A DNA stretch of 64,000 nt from Rhyzopertha dominica (GCA_025024175.1 QCXZ01000041.1:24671786-24735785); one strand, 5' to 3'; shown: positions 45,748-57,915, counted from the stretch's first letter. The notes: generated by a model not told the origin, from the letters alone. Numbers and translations: made by a program.

Positions 45748-48107
45748 TGCACTTCAAGATTCATTTTACGTAATTTTCAAAAAAAAAAGTTATAATAACC
45801 AATTTCGCCTACTTTAATAAAAAGTTAGCAACTACATAAATTTATTTATCTAGCCCAAAATCACTTTGAATATAAAAGTACACAAAATATCGTACTCGGA
45901 AAATACAGCAAAATACTCTTCTGCTAGGTAAGCAAGAAAAGAAAAGTAGACACAACGAAAACCACATATACATATATCAAGAACTAGTATTAATTTAATA
46001 ATTGACCTAGACAACCGGTATCGCCGTCTCTGTAGCACGCGTGCCATGCGTTCCATTAATTCGTTTGTTCCAAATGTGACATAGCTTTCAGAATATAACC
46101 ATCATAACTGTAGAATAGATTATCCGTTTCACTTTTTTTAATGTAAGCAACTGAAGTTTTCACATGAAATGTAATACGATTCCGTTTGCTATTTAAAATA
46201 TTCGGATTGGTATCAAATATTTCGCCACACCAAGTTGAGAAAAAACATACTATTTTTGAGAGATAGTAGTTTTTTTTCAATAATTCAGAATGAATACTGA
46301 TTTTTATATACTTAGTTGCATCCGTACTCCTTCAAATAGGTATACCGTTAAAGATTATCTGTAGGGTCTATTTCTATTTTCTATACACTCTCTTTGAAAG
46401 AGGAAGTGTCAAATAAATACTGCACACTTCTTTCTATAGAATAAATCACTGCAACACAGAATGGGTCTCGGTCTTTCACGACAAAAGAAGTGAAACCCGC
46501 ATCGAGGAACCACGTTTCATTGCACTTTAGCTTTGAAAAGAAACATACCTGTCCGATTTCAAGCCTCTACGACTTTTAGAGCCAAAAAGCGTCTCACACC
46601 ACTTTTTATAAAATAACGATTTTCCTGCAGACACTTCCGCTACTTATTGCTCTAAATATCTGTGGATAATGAAAAAGCGCTGACTTAATATTTCATTCAC
46701 AAATCAATATTACGCACTTAAACTACCATTACCTTGTGTGGTAAATTTTTCATACAGACGTACGTTCTACATTCAACGCGTGACAAATTTTTTAGTAGCA
46801 GCTATACATCCTCATTGCATTTATTATAATCGCTGGAGACGCTTGGAACCAAGAAGCAAAATTATGCAGAACTTATGTAGGAAATGAAATACTAAGTAAT
46901 AAAAAACTTAGAAATAGCTGACTATACTCCAGGTAATATACTGTAAGCAATTGTATTAACTATATAGTGACTCATTATTGAATACTGCGACTCGGCAAGA
47001 CAAGCGTGCGCAATCCGCAAAAACGAATGACCTAGTAGTAACAGTTATTACTGAACTTTGTGGTGGGTTTTTTTGCAAATTAAAGAAGAAACTTCAAATA
47101 TCTGATTTCTGCAAGACGATGCAACAAAGTACTTATACGCTCTAGCTAGCAAAAGCCGTAGTTTAATTCAAAAATAAAATGACACGGAGAACCTGGTGAT
47201 TTAAAAAAGGATAAAAATTAAGTCATGGGTATCCTTTAAGACAAATTTGCACTGCTCAGAAACATAACAGACATAATTAAAAACAGATTCCGCCAAAGCG
47301 CCTAAAGAACACCTGTTTATCTGAAGAACAAAAATTTACTTGGGTCGCCAACATTATTAATGTTTTTAATACAGATATGAAGATAATTTTCCCAAACGCA
47401 AAACACTACCACGCAATAGTCACAATTTTTATTCGTAATAAATTTAGCATTCAGAAGCATCCCCAGCTAGGATATCCTATGTCAACAAAATATGTAGCAT
47501 ATACGCGAGAAGCTAATGTTCTTGTCAGATTCTTTAAGAAAAAAAAATTATAAATACAATTTTTCGCTACAGAGACGGCAAGGATAACACGATATAGAAA
47601 TAAAGCTTGTTGAATTTTGTCAATAGGAAACAATGATTTTTATTTGCATATTGGGTGATATTAAAATTAATATATCAATTTGTTCTTCTTTGATAAACTT
47701 ATCGATACAAAAAGAATTTTCCAAAACTCTATATGTGTTAATTAGGTGTAAGATCTTCTTATTTGGTTGATAATATATCTGTACGTCTAGTAGATTTGAA
47801 ATTAACTAATATACAAAAAAATAGACGACAATAAATAAACAGCTGTACCACTTACAAGAAAATGCAAATTCGCAGGAACCACATTTGACATGAAAATGTT
47901 TTGAGGAAGAAGTTCTTCATAAACCAGTGACACAAGTAGAAAATACTGAAAAATCCATCTATTCAAGTTAGTCAAGACGAGACTACACAAAATGTTTCGG
48001 CCTCTTCAACGATAGATTTCCGTTCAAATTCTAAGGGACCACAATCAAATGACTAGCCTAAATCTGTAAATGAACCCTTCTTCCGAAGACGAAGGCAATA
48101 TTAATAT
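45741..48107. other. Unassigned AT-rich DNA
   Basis: No gene is recognised. Adjacent minus-strand frames at 45850-46056 and 46056-46280 (68 and 74 codons) abut near 46056 and might be one broken frame, but they match no family I know. Confidence 0.4.
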
Positions 48108-48268
48108 TATACCATTGCAATGCATTGCTTTGGTATGTAGGCAAAACCAGTTCTATGCCATGCTGCCTGTACTAGGTAGACCTAAACTGCACTGAGGAGC
48201 TACAATCAGAGTGAAACAGATGTCAGTAGTTGTGGTGCAGACTGCATATCATAGAGACGCATTTTAAT
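48108..48268 (+). mobile_element. Ribozyme element, diverged half copy (D)
   Basis: ATTGCTTTGGTATGTAGGCA through AGACGCATTTTA aligns with the hammerhead half of the element at 9542-9700 and stops at the same end, GCATTTTA. The hammerhead region (48185-48232) reads CTGAGGA for CTGATGA and has lost stem II pairing, though GAAACAGATGTC remains. It is an old, inactive copy. Confidence 0.75.
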
Positions 48269-49270
48269 AAAAAAATATTCTCTTTTTAGACCTGGAGCGT
48301 AAGGAACAAGCCAAGATGATAGAAAATGGTAACTTTTGTGCTATTTGCAAAAGTGACACCCGTTATTAATAAGGTCTGAATATAGACTGCTGCATTACCG
48401 GCGGCAAGTGGGTGTGTAGCATATACAATGAAAAGGCTAAAAAAATCAGAAATATCTGCTGATTAGTATATTTATATATTACCTATATAATAGATAAATA
48501 AATACATAAATATTTTATTTATTAAAATGATGTCAAAGTCAGAGTACATCGCGGATTATTTATCTTTGATTTTCGAGTAAGTTTAATGACATGTCAAGCA
48601 TAACCCTTAATCATTGTTGCTTTCGCAGCCCTGAAAAAAAAATTAATTTGATGAATCTTTAACGTTTGACTTGCTGATTTTGACAGCGAAACAAACCGTT
48701 ATTCTGTCATCTTGTGGACAGTTGAATTTTGGATTAAAAAAAGTATATTCCGCACAAATATTAAAATTATGTCAATGTAGTCTCAGTCCATGGTACAAGA
48801 GATATTTTTGGTCAGACAATATGTGGGATATTTTAATTTTAAACAAGTTCCAATACTTAAATATCTTATTGTATGAAATGCAATCGTTGAGATTAAAATT
48901 TAAACGTTGAAGTTCTATACTCTGTATACTTGTCATCGAGTGCTTTTATTTGTACTTTAGTTTCAAAACTATTGTATTAGATTTATTGGTGCAGACAATT
49001 TTTGTAGATTGATCAGACGATTGATGCACACTATCATTGTCATCTAATAAACATAATAAATTTATGTACTTATCAGTAGGTTATTTCAGTACCCTTTTGG
49101 ACTGTATATTTATCCATTATTAATTCTCATAACATTCAGTTTTTTCGATAATCACATTAAGAATAAATTGCCTTTCGCATGAGAGCAGCCAGACACTGAC
49201 GATGGAAAATGAAATAACTTATCGAATAAAAAATACTCCTTTTTTAATATTTACTTCCATGCAATAACTC
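48269..49270. other. Unassigned DNA
   Basis: A 79-codon plus frame at 48671-48910 has no known motif and AT-driven composition. Nothing else is seen. Confidence 0.4.
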
Positions 49271-49276
49271 TTTATT
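49271..49276 (-). promoter_or_regulatory. Polyadenylation signal AATAAA
   Basis: AATAAA on the minus strand lies 11 bases past the stop codon of the open frame at 49288-49525. Confidence 0.4.
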
Positions 49277-49287
49277 ATTAGATCAAA

Positions 49288-49525
49288 TTAAAACCATTTC
49301 GAATGCTTCATAGTCGTAATATCATCACCCCAACTTTTTTTGTCTATAAATCTGTAACCCCCACCGTGAACTGTAAATAAACACCTTCCGTCCTCACATA
49401 ATTCCGGAGAGGCACTATTAAACGCTAAGAATCCCTGTAAATGCAGGTCACCGAAAATAGCGACGGCTCGTGTGCATTCTGTTGCGTTTCGGGGACCCAT
49501 GCAGCTCAGAAATACGACGGGGACA
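49288..49525 (-). CDS. Candidate 3'-terminal exon of an unknown gene
   Basis: From a possible acceptor (AAAAGTTCAG, exon start 49525) the minus strand is open for 78 codons to a TAA at 49288. It reads VPVVFLSCMGPRNATECTRA, then VAIFGDLHLQGFLAFNSASP, ELCEDGRCLFTVHGGGYRFI and DKKSWGDDITTMKHSKWF. Composition is near 47% GC, well above the surroundings, residues are balanced, and an AATAAA follows closely. There is no frameshift. I do not recognise the family; the resemblance of VAIFGDLHLQGFLAF to the start of a Cu/Zn superoxide dismutase-like fold is too weak to call. The acceptor's pyrimidine tract is poor. It could also start at the internal Met (49500) as a retrocopy. Confidence 0.4.
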
Positions 49526-51326
49526 CTGAACTTTTAGGAATTTACGCACTTACGACGCCGTAGATGCTGAAACGGGAGGAAATGAAATTTCCGATGACAT
49601 CCAGACTAATTAAAACTGAGAGAACATCGTTCGCAACAGACCTCTTACTGGAACGGATGCGACTTCCTGGTAAAAGGAACTGAACAAGCGTTCTACCTCG
49701 AGCGACAGAAAAACAAAGGAAATCCACGTTTATGGTCGAAGCTCGGACACAAAGAGTTCTAAAAAACGTGAATGAGAAGAAAAGCGAGAAAATACGTTGA
49801 AAAATGTGCTGATTGTCAACCAACTTACGTGAAGTATAAAAAGCAACTGTATGCTGTTGTAGCATGTCGTGTACTGCTGAAAAGTTTTCTAAATGCTTGG
49901 ATGGATTGCTTGAAATTTCAAACAGATATATAACAGTCAAAAGCATTACCATAGACGTCTTTGTAATAAAGAGCGTTCGTAAGAGAACTGATTATGTTCT
50001 AGAGATCGGGGAAGAAAGGAGAGGCTATTTATTCGAACATAAACAACCACCGTGCCAATACGTTATTTTGTGACACGAATTTAATGGTTTTAATAGAGCT
50101 AAAGTTCTTGTGTATTTGCCTGTGCTGACGTCCTCTTACATGTTCTAGCATGAGATGTAAATTCACTAATGTGCGTAACCATTACTATTAGTTTAAAATT
50201 CTTCTTGAACTACTCAAATAACGTATCCTTAACATACAAACTTGTTGTTTTACCCTAAGACAAGTAAAAATTCAAACGATTTTGGAGGATCAAATACGCT
50301 TGCTAAATGGTCTAAGCTCTTGTCGAGGTCGCTGCTGCCCAATGACCGTTTGTGCTTGTTTGTGTTTTGCATCGGTAGTATTTTGGTAATTCTTGTTTTC
50401 GTGTGCGATTTGTATTAGGTGTGTTATCGGTGTATACGTTCGAGTATATCAATACCGCGCACTGACACTTTTTTCTGTAAAATGGTCCTCACGGCCAGTT
50501 GCGTGCCAAGAAATTTTGGCTGGGAAGGGTTGACAACTACAAGCGTTGGGGGTGGAGGGAAGAAAAAACTGCAATTTAATGAAACAAAAAATTAAAGAGT
50601 TTTGACGTTTAATATCTTAGTTATTCGTCCTGCAATTAGAAACCTAAGATAAAGAATTACTCATTTTAATGGGTCCTGCTTGTCTTCATGAGTCTTGTCA
50701 TAAGTCTTATTTTTAAACGTGTTTTTACAAGTTTCTATGTTATTATGTTGCGAACAACGCGATATTATTAAATATTACTTCTATTTAACACTCAGCTCTC
50801 ACTCGAGTAATCGAAAAGATGGCGGAAAAAGGTTTTTCTTAGAACAATGGACAACAGAGAATTTATTTTTGAACTGAAAACACTGCACAGAAAACGTGTA
50901 CGTTTGTAGAAATTGTTTGATAAATGACACCATTAAAAGGTCAATATTATTTATTGGTTATAGGATCCCGTGTGTAGAAATATCCTTCGAGTCAATAGAT
51001 ATTTAAGAGAGTTTAAAAAATATTTCCACTCTATTCAATGTTTTGGAGCTATTACAAATGCGCTTAGTTTATCCAGTCTTATACTCTTCACTTCAAAGAA
51101 ATTTGGGAAAGCCTAGTATAACAATTAAAAAATAGTAAAAAAACAAACATGTACTGTTGAAGAATTCACTAGGTTATTTTGTCGTATCCAAGCCGTCCTT
51201 AATTGTCACCCTCTTTATTCAATTTCGTCAGATGAAAACGAATTTGATGTCCTTACTCCCTGTCACTTTATTATACTGAGCTGACCTGAATCGATTGTAC
51301 TTGGCAACTAGTCCAAAATCTATGCA
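49526..51326. other. Unassigned DNA
   Basis: The stretch 49540-49960 is GC-richer with long frames on both strands (136 codons minus, 69 plus) and a GTAAGT donor-like site on the minus strand at about 49551. It may belong to the same gene as 49288-49525, but no family is recognised. 50000-51326 holds nothing I can assign. Confidence 0.35.
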
Positions 51327-51671
51327 AAAAATGCATGTCCATAGATACTACGCTGACTGCACATGGGTAGGTACTACCTACTTCCTAAAGAAAGTGACCC
51401 GTAATCTGACAAGCATACATCAATCTGACAGCAGGCCCCCACGCCACTTTTTGCTGACGGGCAAAAACCGACATACATAAAAATCTTGTCTATGCTATGT
51501 TGTCTGCACCGCAACCAATTACAGATAGATCTATTTCGTTGTTATTACAGGTCATCACTCATCAGTATAGTTTAGGTCTAAAGCAGACAGCATGGCATAG
51601 CACTGGTTTTGCCTATGTACCAAAGCCTTGATATGATGTTAGTAGAAAAATGAATGGCAATGCCATCTTCA
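51327..51671 (-). mobile_element. Ribozyme element, tandem-type copy (E)
   Basis: It begins with the shared end AAAATGCATGTC (51327). After a deletion it runs from CTACTTCCTAAAG through CAGGCCCCCACGCCACTTTT, GCTGACGGGCAAAAACC and the hammerhead to GGCAATGCCATCT, all in one orientation. So it passes through the junction where the end sequence of other copies is internal. This is a head-to-tail arrangement of more than one unit, unlike the inverted element at 9221-9883. No target duplication is seen. Confidence 0.75.
51517..51572 (-). ncRNA. Hammerhead ribozyme, core intact, stem II bulged (copy E)
   Basis: Minus strand: AACTATA, CTGATGA, a long stem II region, GAA, ATAGATCTAT, C, TGTAATT. All core bases are kept. 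Stem II would be GTTGT-AATA-ACAAC if a 7-nt insertion (GATGACC) is set aside, a compensated change from GCTGT/ACAGC in copies A and C. Stem I has one G-U pair and one mismatch. Confidence 0.75.
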
Positions 51672-51689
51672 GCAATGAACAATGAATTT

Positions 51690-51925
51690 TTGGAACCGGT
51701 GGAGGAAAGATTACCTCCACGCCCTTCAGCAGAAGTCCAAATGGACAAAAATATAAATACTGTGACGATAGGTGACTTAGTATCACCACCTTTGCATTGC
51801 CCATTAGCACACATTGAGCGTGTGTATCTTAGTTCTGATAATGTTGTTCGTGTACTGTCCAAAGAATTAGCCTGATAAAAAGGGTATTTGCATTTGATTA
51901 CAGCCATTTGCAATTTTGCCAGTTA
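51690..51925 (+). pseudogene. BEL/Pao polyprotein C-terminal fragment
   Basis: NTVTIGDLVSPPLHCPLAHI followed by ERVYLSSDNVVRVLS (about 51753-51860) matches the last domain of BEL/Pao polyproteins, whose pattern is GDLVLIKxDNLPPxxWPLxRI followed by VYPGxDxVVRVV. Five or so residues after GDLV are deleted. A tail reading LITAICNF (about 51893-51917) fits the closing RPITKLCxLP. No LTRs, integrase or earlier domains are present. It lies directly beside ribozyme copy E. Confidence 0.8.
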
Positions 51926-54045
51926 AGTTTCATTACTTTTATATAATTTTTAATTTTACGTTACATTATTCAATAGCAACCCAAAGTTTCCAGTCTTACT
52001 TTCCCCACACCAGCAAGTTAGTGTAAAGTCCATTCGCTTTCCTATGCGAGAAATATATTAGCAAACCGTAGCATTGGTCATGGGTCTATTGGTAGAACTA
52101 AAATCTTCCTTGCATTAAATCCGACTATTCGCCGTAAAATCCTCTTGACTTTTCCTCTTCTTATGCGACCTGTAACACTGAATCAAAACAGATACTTATG
52201 CTGCTCGTGACTGTTACGGTTTGTATTTACATGGTACAAAATTGAGTCATTCTGTTACTTTTTGCTCTTATTTCACAAACAGTAAACGCGAAGCAGATTT
52301 GTACAAAAACATTCACAGTCTTATATCTTTTATTGGCAAATGCTAAATTAGTGCCTTGAATGATTGCCTGCAGTCGGCGGTTTTTTGGCAGTCGGCGATT
52401 AGTTTTAGCGCAGCATTGTAACACTCTATTATGATTGTGTATAGCGCAAGTAGATAAAGTTCAGGAGCTTTCAATGTTTATGTTATACTTACTAATAAAA
52501 TTTATATTGACAGGTAAGGTACTTACTGTTACCGTTAAAAACGATGTTATTATAAAAATACAGCCCAAAGACACTTTTTTTTAAAAAGCTTTATACATAA
52601 GAAGGGCAACATTTAGATACATATATACCGATATACGAGGCTTTCACGACCGGAATCTGTAGTCGTAGGTGTATTTACTCCATGATACATGAAGATGCGT
52701 AGTTGGCGAAAAAAAATCGTCACGACTACAGCCAACTAACCAGAAATCAACCGCGCCTTCAGCTCAACCGTTTTTATTCATTAACCTTGATATGTACCTA
52801 CAACCAAATTATCACCAACAATAAAGGAAAATATAAAAACAAGCTTTAGACATTTACAAAGTTTTTACTCTTCCTATTCATCTCTCAATAGTCACACCAA
52901 GTTATGGATACATATTATCCGTCGTTCTTTTCCTTAATAGTAATTTTAAGTTATTATATTGGAGTTAGTTGATGATGGCAGGTATAGCACTGTATGTCTA
53001 TAAATTGATACATATATTGAAAAAGTTCCCCTAAAATTGTTTTGCGCAAAGGATATAAATTAAATTTTTCTTTCTTTTATTAATATTATATACATCTGTT
53101 CCAACAACTTTATAAAAAACCTTATGCTTGCAGAAAACGCCCGATAACCAGCCCTAACTTGACCTAAGATCGCATAATAATGATTATATTATATATTTAT
53201 GTACATTATTCTGTTCTATATTCGACCGTGAAATAACAGTTTACGTTTTACTAAGCAACCACTTTACAACTAATAGGTTGTTCAAATCCATACACTGATA
53301 ATTTGAGCGATACTCGTTCACTGCATGCACTTTTCAACTTGTGCAAAAGGTCTGCTAGATCTAATTTTCGGTAAGTTATAGCGACCAATCTTGAAGGTCG
53401 AGTGAGTGATTACCAAATAGGTAATCAAGAAAGACAATTTTTCCCACTTGGTCACTTTTCAAACACCACTAACTGAGCACCCAACAGGTTCGATTTTTAC
53501 TGTAATACATATTATGACCAAAAATCCAAAATTGTCGCTTGGAATTTCCACCAGGTAGTCGCCCGTTCTGCTTACACATGAGCTGATTAATTAGTGTTAC
53601 TGGATTAATTTAAACTAATTTGCATAACTGATTACAATGATTTTTTTCAAAAATGATTTTCTACTGTACAAGACATACCTTCTTTCTTGCAACTGGAGGT
53701 CTTTCGGTAGTCTTTTGTACACCCAAAGGTTATGTAAGAGTGTAAGGACTAAGGAACTGAATCTTTAAGCATTTTAAATGTGAGCCCTTGCTCAGTCATC
53801 TTAGGTTGTAAGGAACTTTGCAAGATTTAATGTTTCTCTTCACGAAAGACTGATATTTCAATATATCTAGTTTGTTAGTGCTGTAGTCTGTGCCTTCTTT
53901 TGTGAATGCTGTTGGTCACCCACCCGCTTCTAGTGGAGACCCGTACCCTACCGATTGCTCACCTCGTAGCAGGCGTTTAAATCAGCAAAGTCTCCAATTA
54001 TGATTTCTGGGATAAGCTCATTTCCCTGTAGATCCAAGAAACGTC
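51926..54045. other. Unassigned AT-rich DNA
   Basis: Nothing recognised beyond short AT-driven frames. Confidence 0.45.
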
Positions 54046-54079
54046 TGTAGCTACAATATTCTATATGCATCTTCACAAC

Positions 54080-54126
54080 AACCTGTGGACAGCTGTTTTG
54101 GCTTATTAAATATTATTAGCACGGTT
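54080..54126 (-). ncRNA. Hammerhead ribozyme, decayed (copy F)
   Basis: Minus strand: AACCGTG, then CTAATAA where CTGATGA is expected, a broken stem II ending AAGCC, AAAA for GAAA, palindromic stem III ACAGCTGT, C, then CACAGGTT. The core changes at conserved G positions should abolish cleavage. Confidence 0.7.
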
Positions 54127-54248
54127 ATAGTCCCAACGCAGACAACATGGCATAGATTTTCCTTACATACGCCAAGATGTGCGACATGTAGCGTATAGTA
54201 GCGTATATAAGGAAAAGATCTGTACCATGTTGTTTGCATTGGAATTAT

Positions 54249-54295
54249 AACAGTACTGATGAGGCTTAATAAGCCGAAACAGCTGTCCACGGATT
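54249..54295 (+). ncRNA. Hammerhead ribozyme, intact core (copy G)
   Basis: AACAGTA, CTGATGA (54256-54262), stem II GGCTT-AAT-AAGCC perfectly paired, GAA, palindromic stem III ACAGCTGT, cleavage triplet GTC (54285-54287), then CACGGATT. The core and stems II and III are complete. Stem I is partly mispaired (4 of 7); the strand AACCGTG kept in copy F pairs almost completely with CACGG.TT, so the ancestor was well paired. It may cleave weakly. Confidence 0.82.
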
Positions 54296-54328
54296 GTTCT
54301 GTCGCAGACGGTATGCCACAATCGTTTT

Positions 54329-55562
54329 CCAAAAACGTCTCTGACCTATACGTGCAATTTGCAAGATATCTTATTTACGTATGTAAAACTACTTAGTTTT
54401 GCTGGTAAAATACTGATAGGACTGGAAATAGATCGCTACACTTACTCGAATTATTACTTTTAGGGATGGGCATTACTTGAGATAGCGATACCTGAACCAG
54501 CGAATGTTGCTACATGACTCATTGCTAATGCATCATATCAACAACGTACATTCAACCATTTTAGGGACATCTATAATAATCAGTAAGGAATATTTTTCTA
54601 CAGGGACAGGGACTGGTCCGGTCAAATCACGACCCCTAATGTACTGTTCAGACGGTTAGGCAATATGGCAACATTCGCTGATCATACACACACAATTGTG
54701 TTAAAAATGTAGCATACGCCATGTTATTGTGGCTTTGATTTCTTGCAAAATTTTATATACAATTTTTATTTTATATCAAAATGTCCATTACAGCTTTATA
54801 ATTAATTATAGGGTATACAGCAGCTTAAAGATTTTATTACTCCTTTTTAATTTTTGTTCGGTATAATAAGCAACTTTTTTTTACATGTCAATAGCAGAAA
54901 ATGAGGCTGTCATCGATTGCTAAAACCGAGCGCATAGGTAAATTTCTGCTAGGGCGAGAAGTATGTACTTATACATCATTTTTGAACTCGCCTATTTTGC
55001 AACCTCATTGCAATATCGTATTTCACATTTCACAGGGCTCAGCAAATATTATCCAGCATCTTATTTATTACATGTTCAAACTAATGACGTCAGCCCAACG
55101 CACGTAATAATGGATATGAGTGTCGTTAAAGAAATGCAAAAACTAATAAAATGAGCTGTTATAATTGAATGTGGGCCAACCATTTACATTGTGAAGTCAA
55201 CCGAAACGTCACTATTACAACCTAGTGTGATCTAATAATAAGGAACGCGAAGTATTGTTATTCTTTTTGTATCCCTTCCTCGTTTAACATATCCGCTACC
55301 ATAATCAAGCACCTACCTATATCGGTATCGCGTTGCAGTTTTCCAGCTATGGCTAAAATATAATGTCTGGTGCGGCATTCGAGGCTGATCTTGTTACAAA
55401 GTCGTTGAACCATTTTGCGTCCTCTAAATCTCTATAAACCGTTAAAATGTCGTAAATTTTTATCAATTTGCGGATTGCTAAAATTGTCCTCACGTCGCCA
55501 ATTTAAGAGCCATTTTTAATTATGCGTGAATTACTGCAAAACCGGAGACTTCGTATGTCGCG

Positions 55563-55563
<1 letters not shown>
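54329..55563. other. Unassigned DNA
   Basis: Overlapping plus frames at 54901-55154 (68 and 63 codons) have no known motif. Nothing else is seen. Confidence 0.4.

Positions 55564-55599
<36 letters not shown>
55564..55599. repeat. (AAT)n microsatellite
   Basis: About 12 uninterrupted AAT units. Confidence 0.97.
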
Positions 55600-55600
<1 letters not shown>

Positions 55601-57440
55601 TATATAACAACATAATGTGCTTAAAAGGACTTGCGACTTCGTTGTTATGGGTTCACTGTATAACATATGTCTGAATGTTTAAAAACACACACAGCTGAAT
55701 TGTAGGTATAACTGTAAACACGAGATCCTCGAACACAAAACATTGTACTCTAAGTGGAGAGGTCCGTTTCTAATGCCGACTGTATAATTTCAACGAAGTT
55801 TGTACCGGATGCGACTTGCGGAAGTCTAGCCGTGCTCTGTGGGTCAGAGGTCACGGAAAGACAGAAACATCCATTATGAACTGAATTTACACACACCAAG
55901 GGTATACTATCATTGTTCAAAATTTTTAAATAGCCCTATTTACATGGCAGTCTACAGAACGACTTTTCAATTATGTAAATCGTCATGGTTGCTATTATTT
56001 GGAACACGAAGGACGTAATTAGATATTATAAGTAAAGTAATTGCAGGCACAATAAACAAAACGCATCTTTAGAATTTTTGAGAATCGTTGTTAACCGAGT
56101 AGACAATGGTTTTCGGATATCTAATAGCGGAAAAGGAAACACTAAATTTCGGACTGAAATTAAACCGTATCCCTGTGCATGTTGAAAAAAAAACAGTTAT
56201 CAGAGTGATTTATACGAACCTCTTCCAAATTAAACTGAAAAAATTATAACATGAGCTTAAACTAAGTTATTCTCGTGGTCAATTTGTATTGAAAGTAATC
56301 TATATTTCAAACAAAAGGTATTGCATGATTATTTTCTTTTTTTTTGAGGAAAGCATGCGTAAGATTTGCTGCAAGATAGCAAAAACTGACCAAAAAATAT
56401 TATTATTACCTAATTAGTATTTAAATAATTAATTCACTTTTTTGATAAATCTATCAAATGCGTTTTAAGTAGATTTGTAAAGTTTTTTAGCAATGTCTTT
56501 TTTCGTAGTAAGTATTTTTTCCTAATGAATACTTTCTCCAACCACAATTTAAAAGGAATTCAATGTAAAAAAAATTCGTTTTGACTACATTGTCGAAAAA
56601 TGACACCTGATTTTTAAAATGAAACCAAAAGCGACAGTAACTGGTCATGCTGTAATAGAACGTCAAACTTTAGCTACAAAGACAATCCTACGCTTGACAC
56701 GTATTATTAAAAAAAAACGAATAATCTTTTTGTGTTTAATCAGCCACTAACTTCCAGAAATCTATGCGGTTAAGTTGTACTATAAATCCTCAACTTTAAT
56801 GAATAATTGTGCACTGAAATTATAATTCATGGCGAAATTACTACTACAATGCCAAAAATGCAGCGAACTATAAAGAGATATAAAAACTGCATTCTTAAGT
56901 ATATGCGACTGAAGTGGATGACAAGAAAGTGCTGGTTGCTACACTAAAAACAATTTTTTAAGATTAATAAAAAAAGTCCACAAGTAATGATTCTACTGCT
57001 TTCAGATACGATATATACTGCGCTACAGGGCATTTTTAACTTTCTAATGTTTACCTGAAACTACAAAAGCACATACAAAAAATCTTGGCAACTTGGTAGT
57101 GACATTTCTTATACTTTTTTCAAAGTGACATAATTTCGGCCAAGATAATTTTGAAGACATTTAAAAAAAGTGGGGAGCCTATAAAATATAAAAGGTCTGG
57201 TCAAGCCAGGCCAGATTAGGAGGTCAAATACAATGTAATCGAACACCAGTATTTATGTATTATTTATCTACAGCAAACTAGACTATACCTCTACCGCTTC
57301 AAATTCTTAGTATTCAATTCCTAACAGGGCTGCATCATTTTAACAGTACTCCGAATTTACAAGTTCTACAATGCAGGTATGATAATCATAGTAGAATACA
57401 ATCCGATGCAATTTTTTTTACAAATACAATATACAGTTGT
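55600..57440. other. Unassigned AT-rich DNA
   Basis: No gene or known element is recognised. Confidence 0.45.
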
Positions 57441-57705
57441 GTTTAAAGTCTCCCCTCCCCATGTTAACCTTTGAAGCGTTAAGTTGAAAATTGTTGGTAA
57501 TAATGTTCAAAAGTGGCTTTCGTTTTAGAGGTGATACGTATTTCTCACAACCTAAAATGGCGCCCCAACCGCTACCACCTCGAAAATTAAATGAATACAT
57601 AATATAACAATAAATGAATACATTTTTTCCGCACGTTTCAAGTCTCTTCTCCCATATTAACTTCTGGACGTGTTGGTTGAAATCCGAGTAAAATATCTGA
57701 AAAAA
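57441..57705. repeat. Diverged direct repeat, about 70 bp, 195 bp apart
   Basis: GTTTAAAGTCTCCCCTCCCC (57441) and GTTTCAAGTCTCTTCTCCCA (57635) each begin about 70 similar bases (matching at GTTAAC/ATTAAC and TTGAAA blocks). Confidence 0.5.
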
Positions 57706-57915
57706 TGAACCGCTTTTATGTTATGCTTTCTCAAAATACAAGACGACGCATCAGTCGCTTTCGAACTTTTAAAAATAGTCAACTGAAATGTGTAATCGAA
57801 CAATCCGTTCTACAATTATTTTTGACTAAGAATCAGTAGACAATTACAGTCATGAATATAATAAAGACTTACATAAGTGATATTAATTTGGGTAACAGAC
57901 ACATATCATATGTAT

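Larger units (their letters stand above)
54046..54328. mobile_element. Second-family foldback with divergent hammerheads
   Basis: Two inverted arms (about 54050-54178 and 54190-54325) each carry a hammerhead, the left on the minus strand and the right on the plus strand, the same layout as 9221-9883. The segment before each hammerhead (ATGCCATGTTGTCTGC in the left arm) is related to the matching segment of the first family (ATGCCGTGTTGTCTAC). Similar flanks CCAAGAAACGTCTGT (54034) and CCAAAAACGTCTCT (54329) may be a worn target duplication. Confidence 0.75.

Noticed and set aside
49288..49500. Superoxide dismutase-like start (VAIFGDLHLQGFLAF)
   Set aside because: The metal-binding histidine motif expected next is missing, so the resemblance is not enough.
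49542..49952. 136-codon minus-strand protein
   Set aside because: Residue composition looks like read-through of another frame; no motif, and plus-strand frames in the same DNA are also open.
51578..51913. 111-codon minus-strand frame
   Set aside because: It is the shadow of the BEL/Pao fragment and ribozyme copy E.
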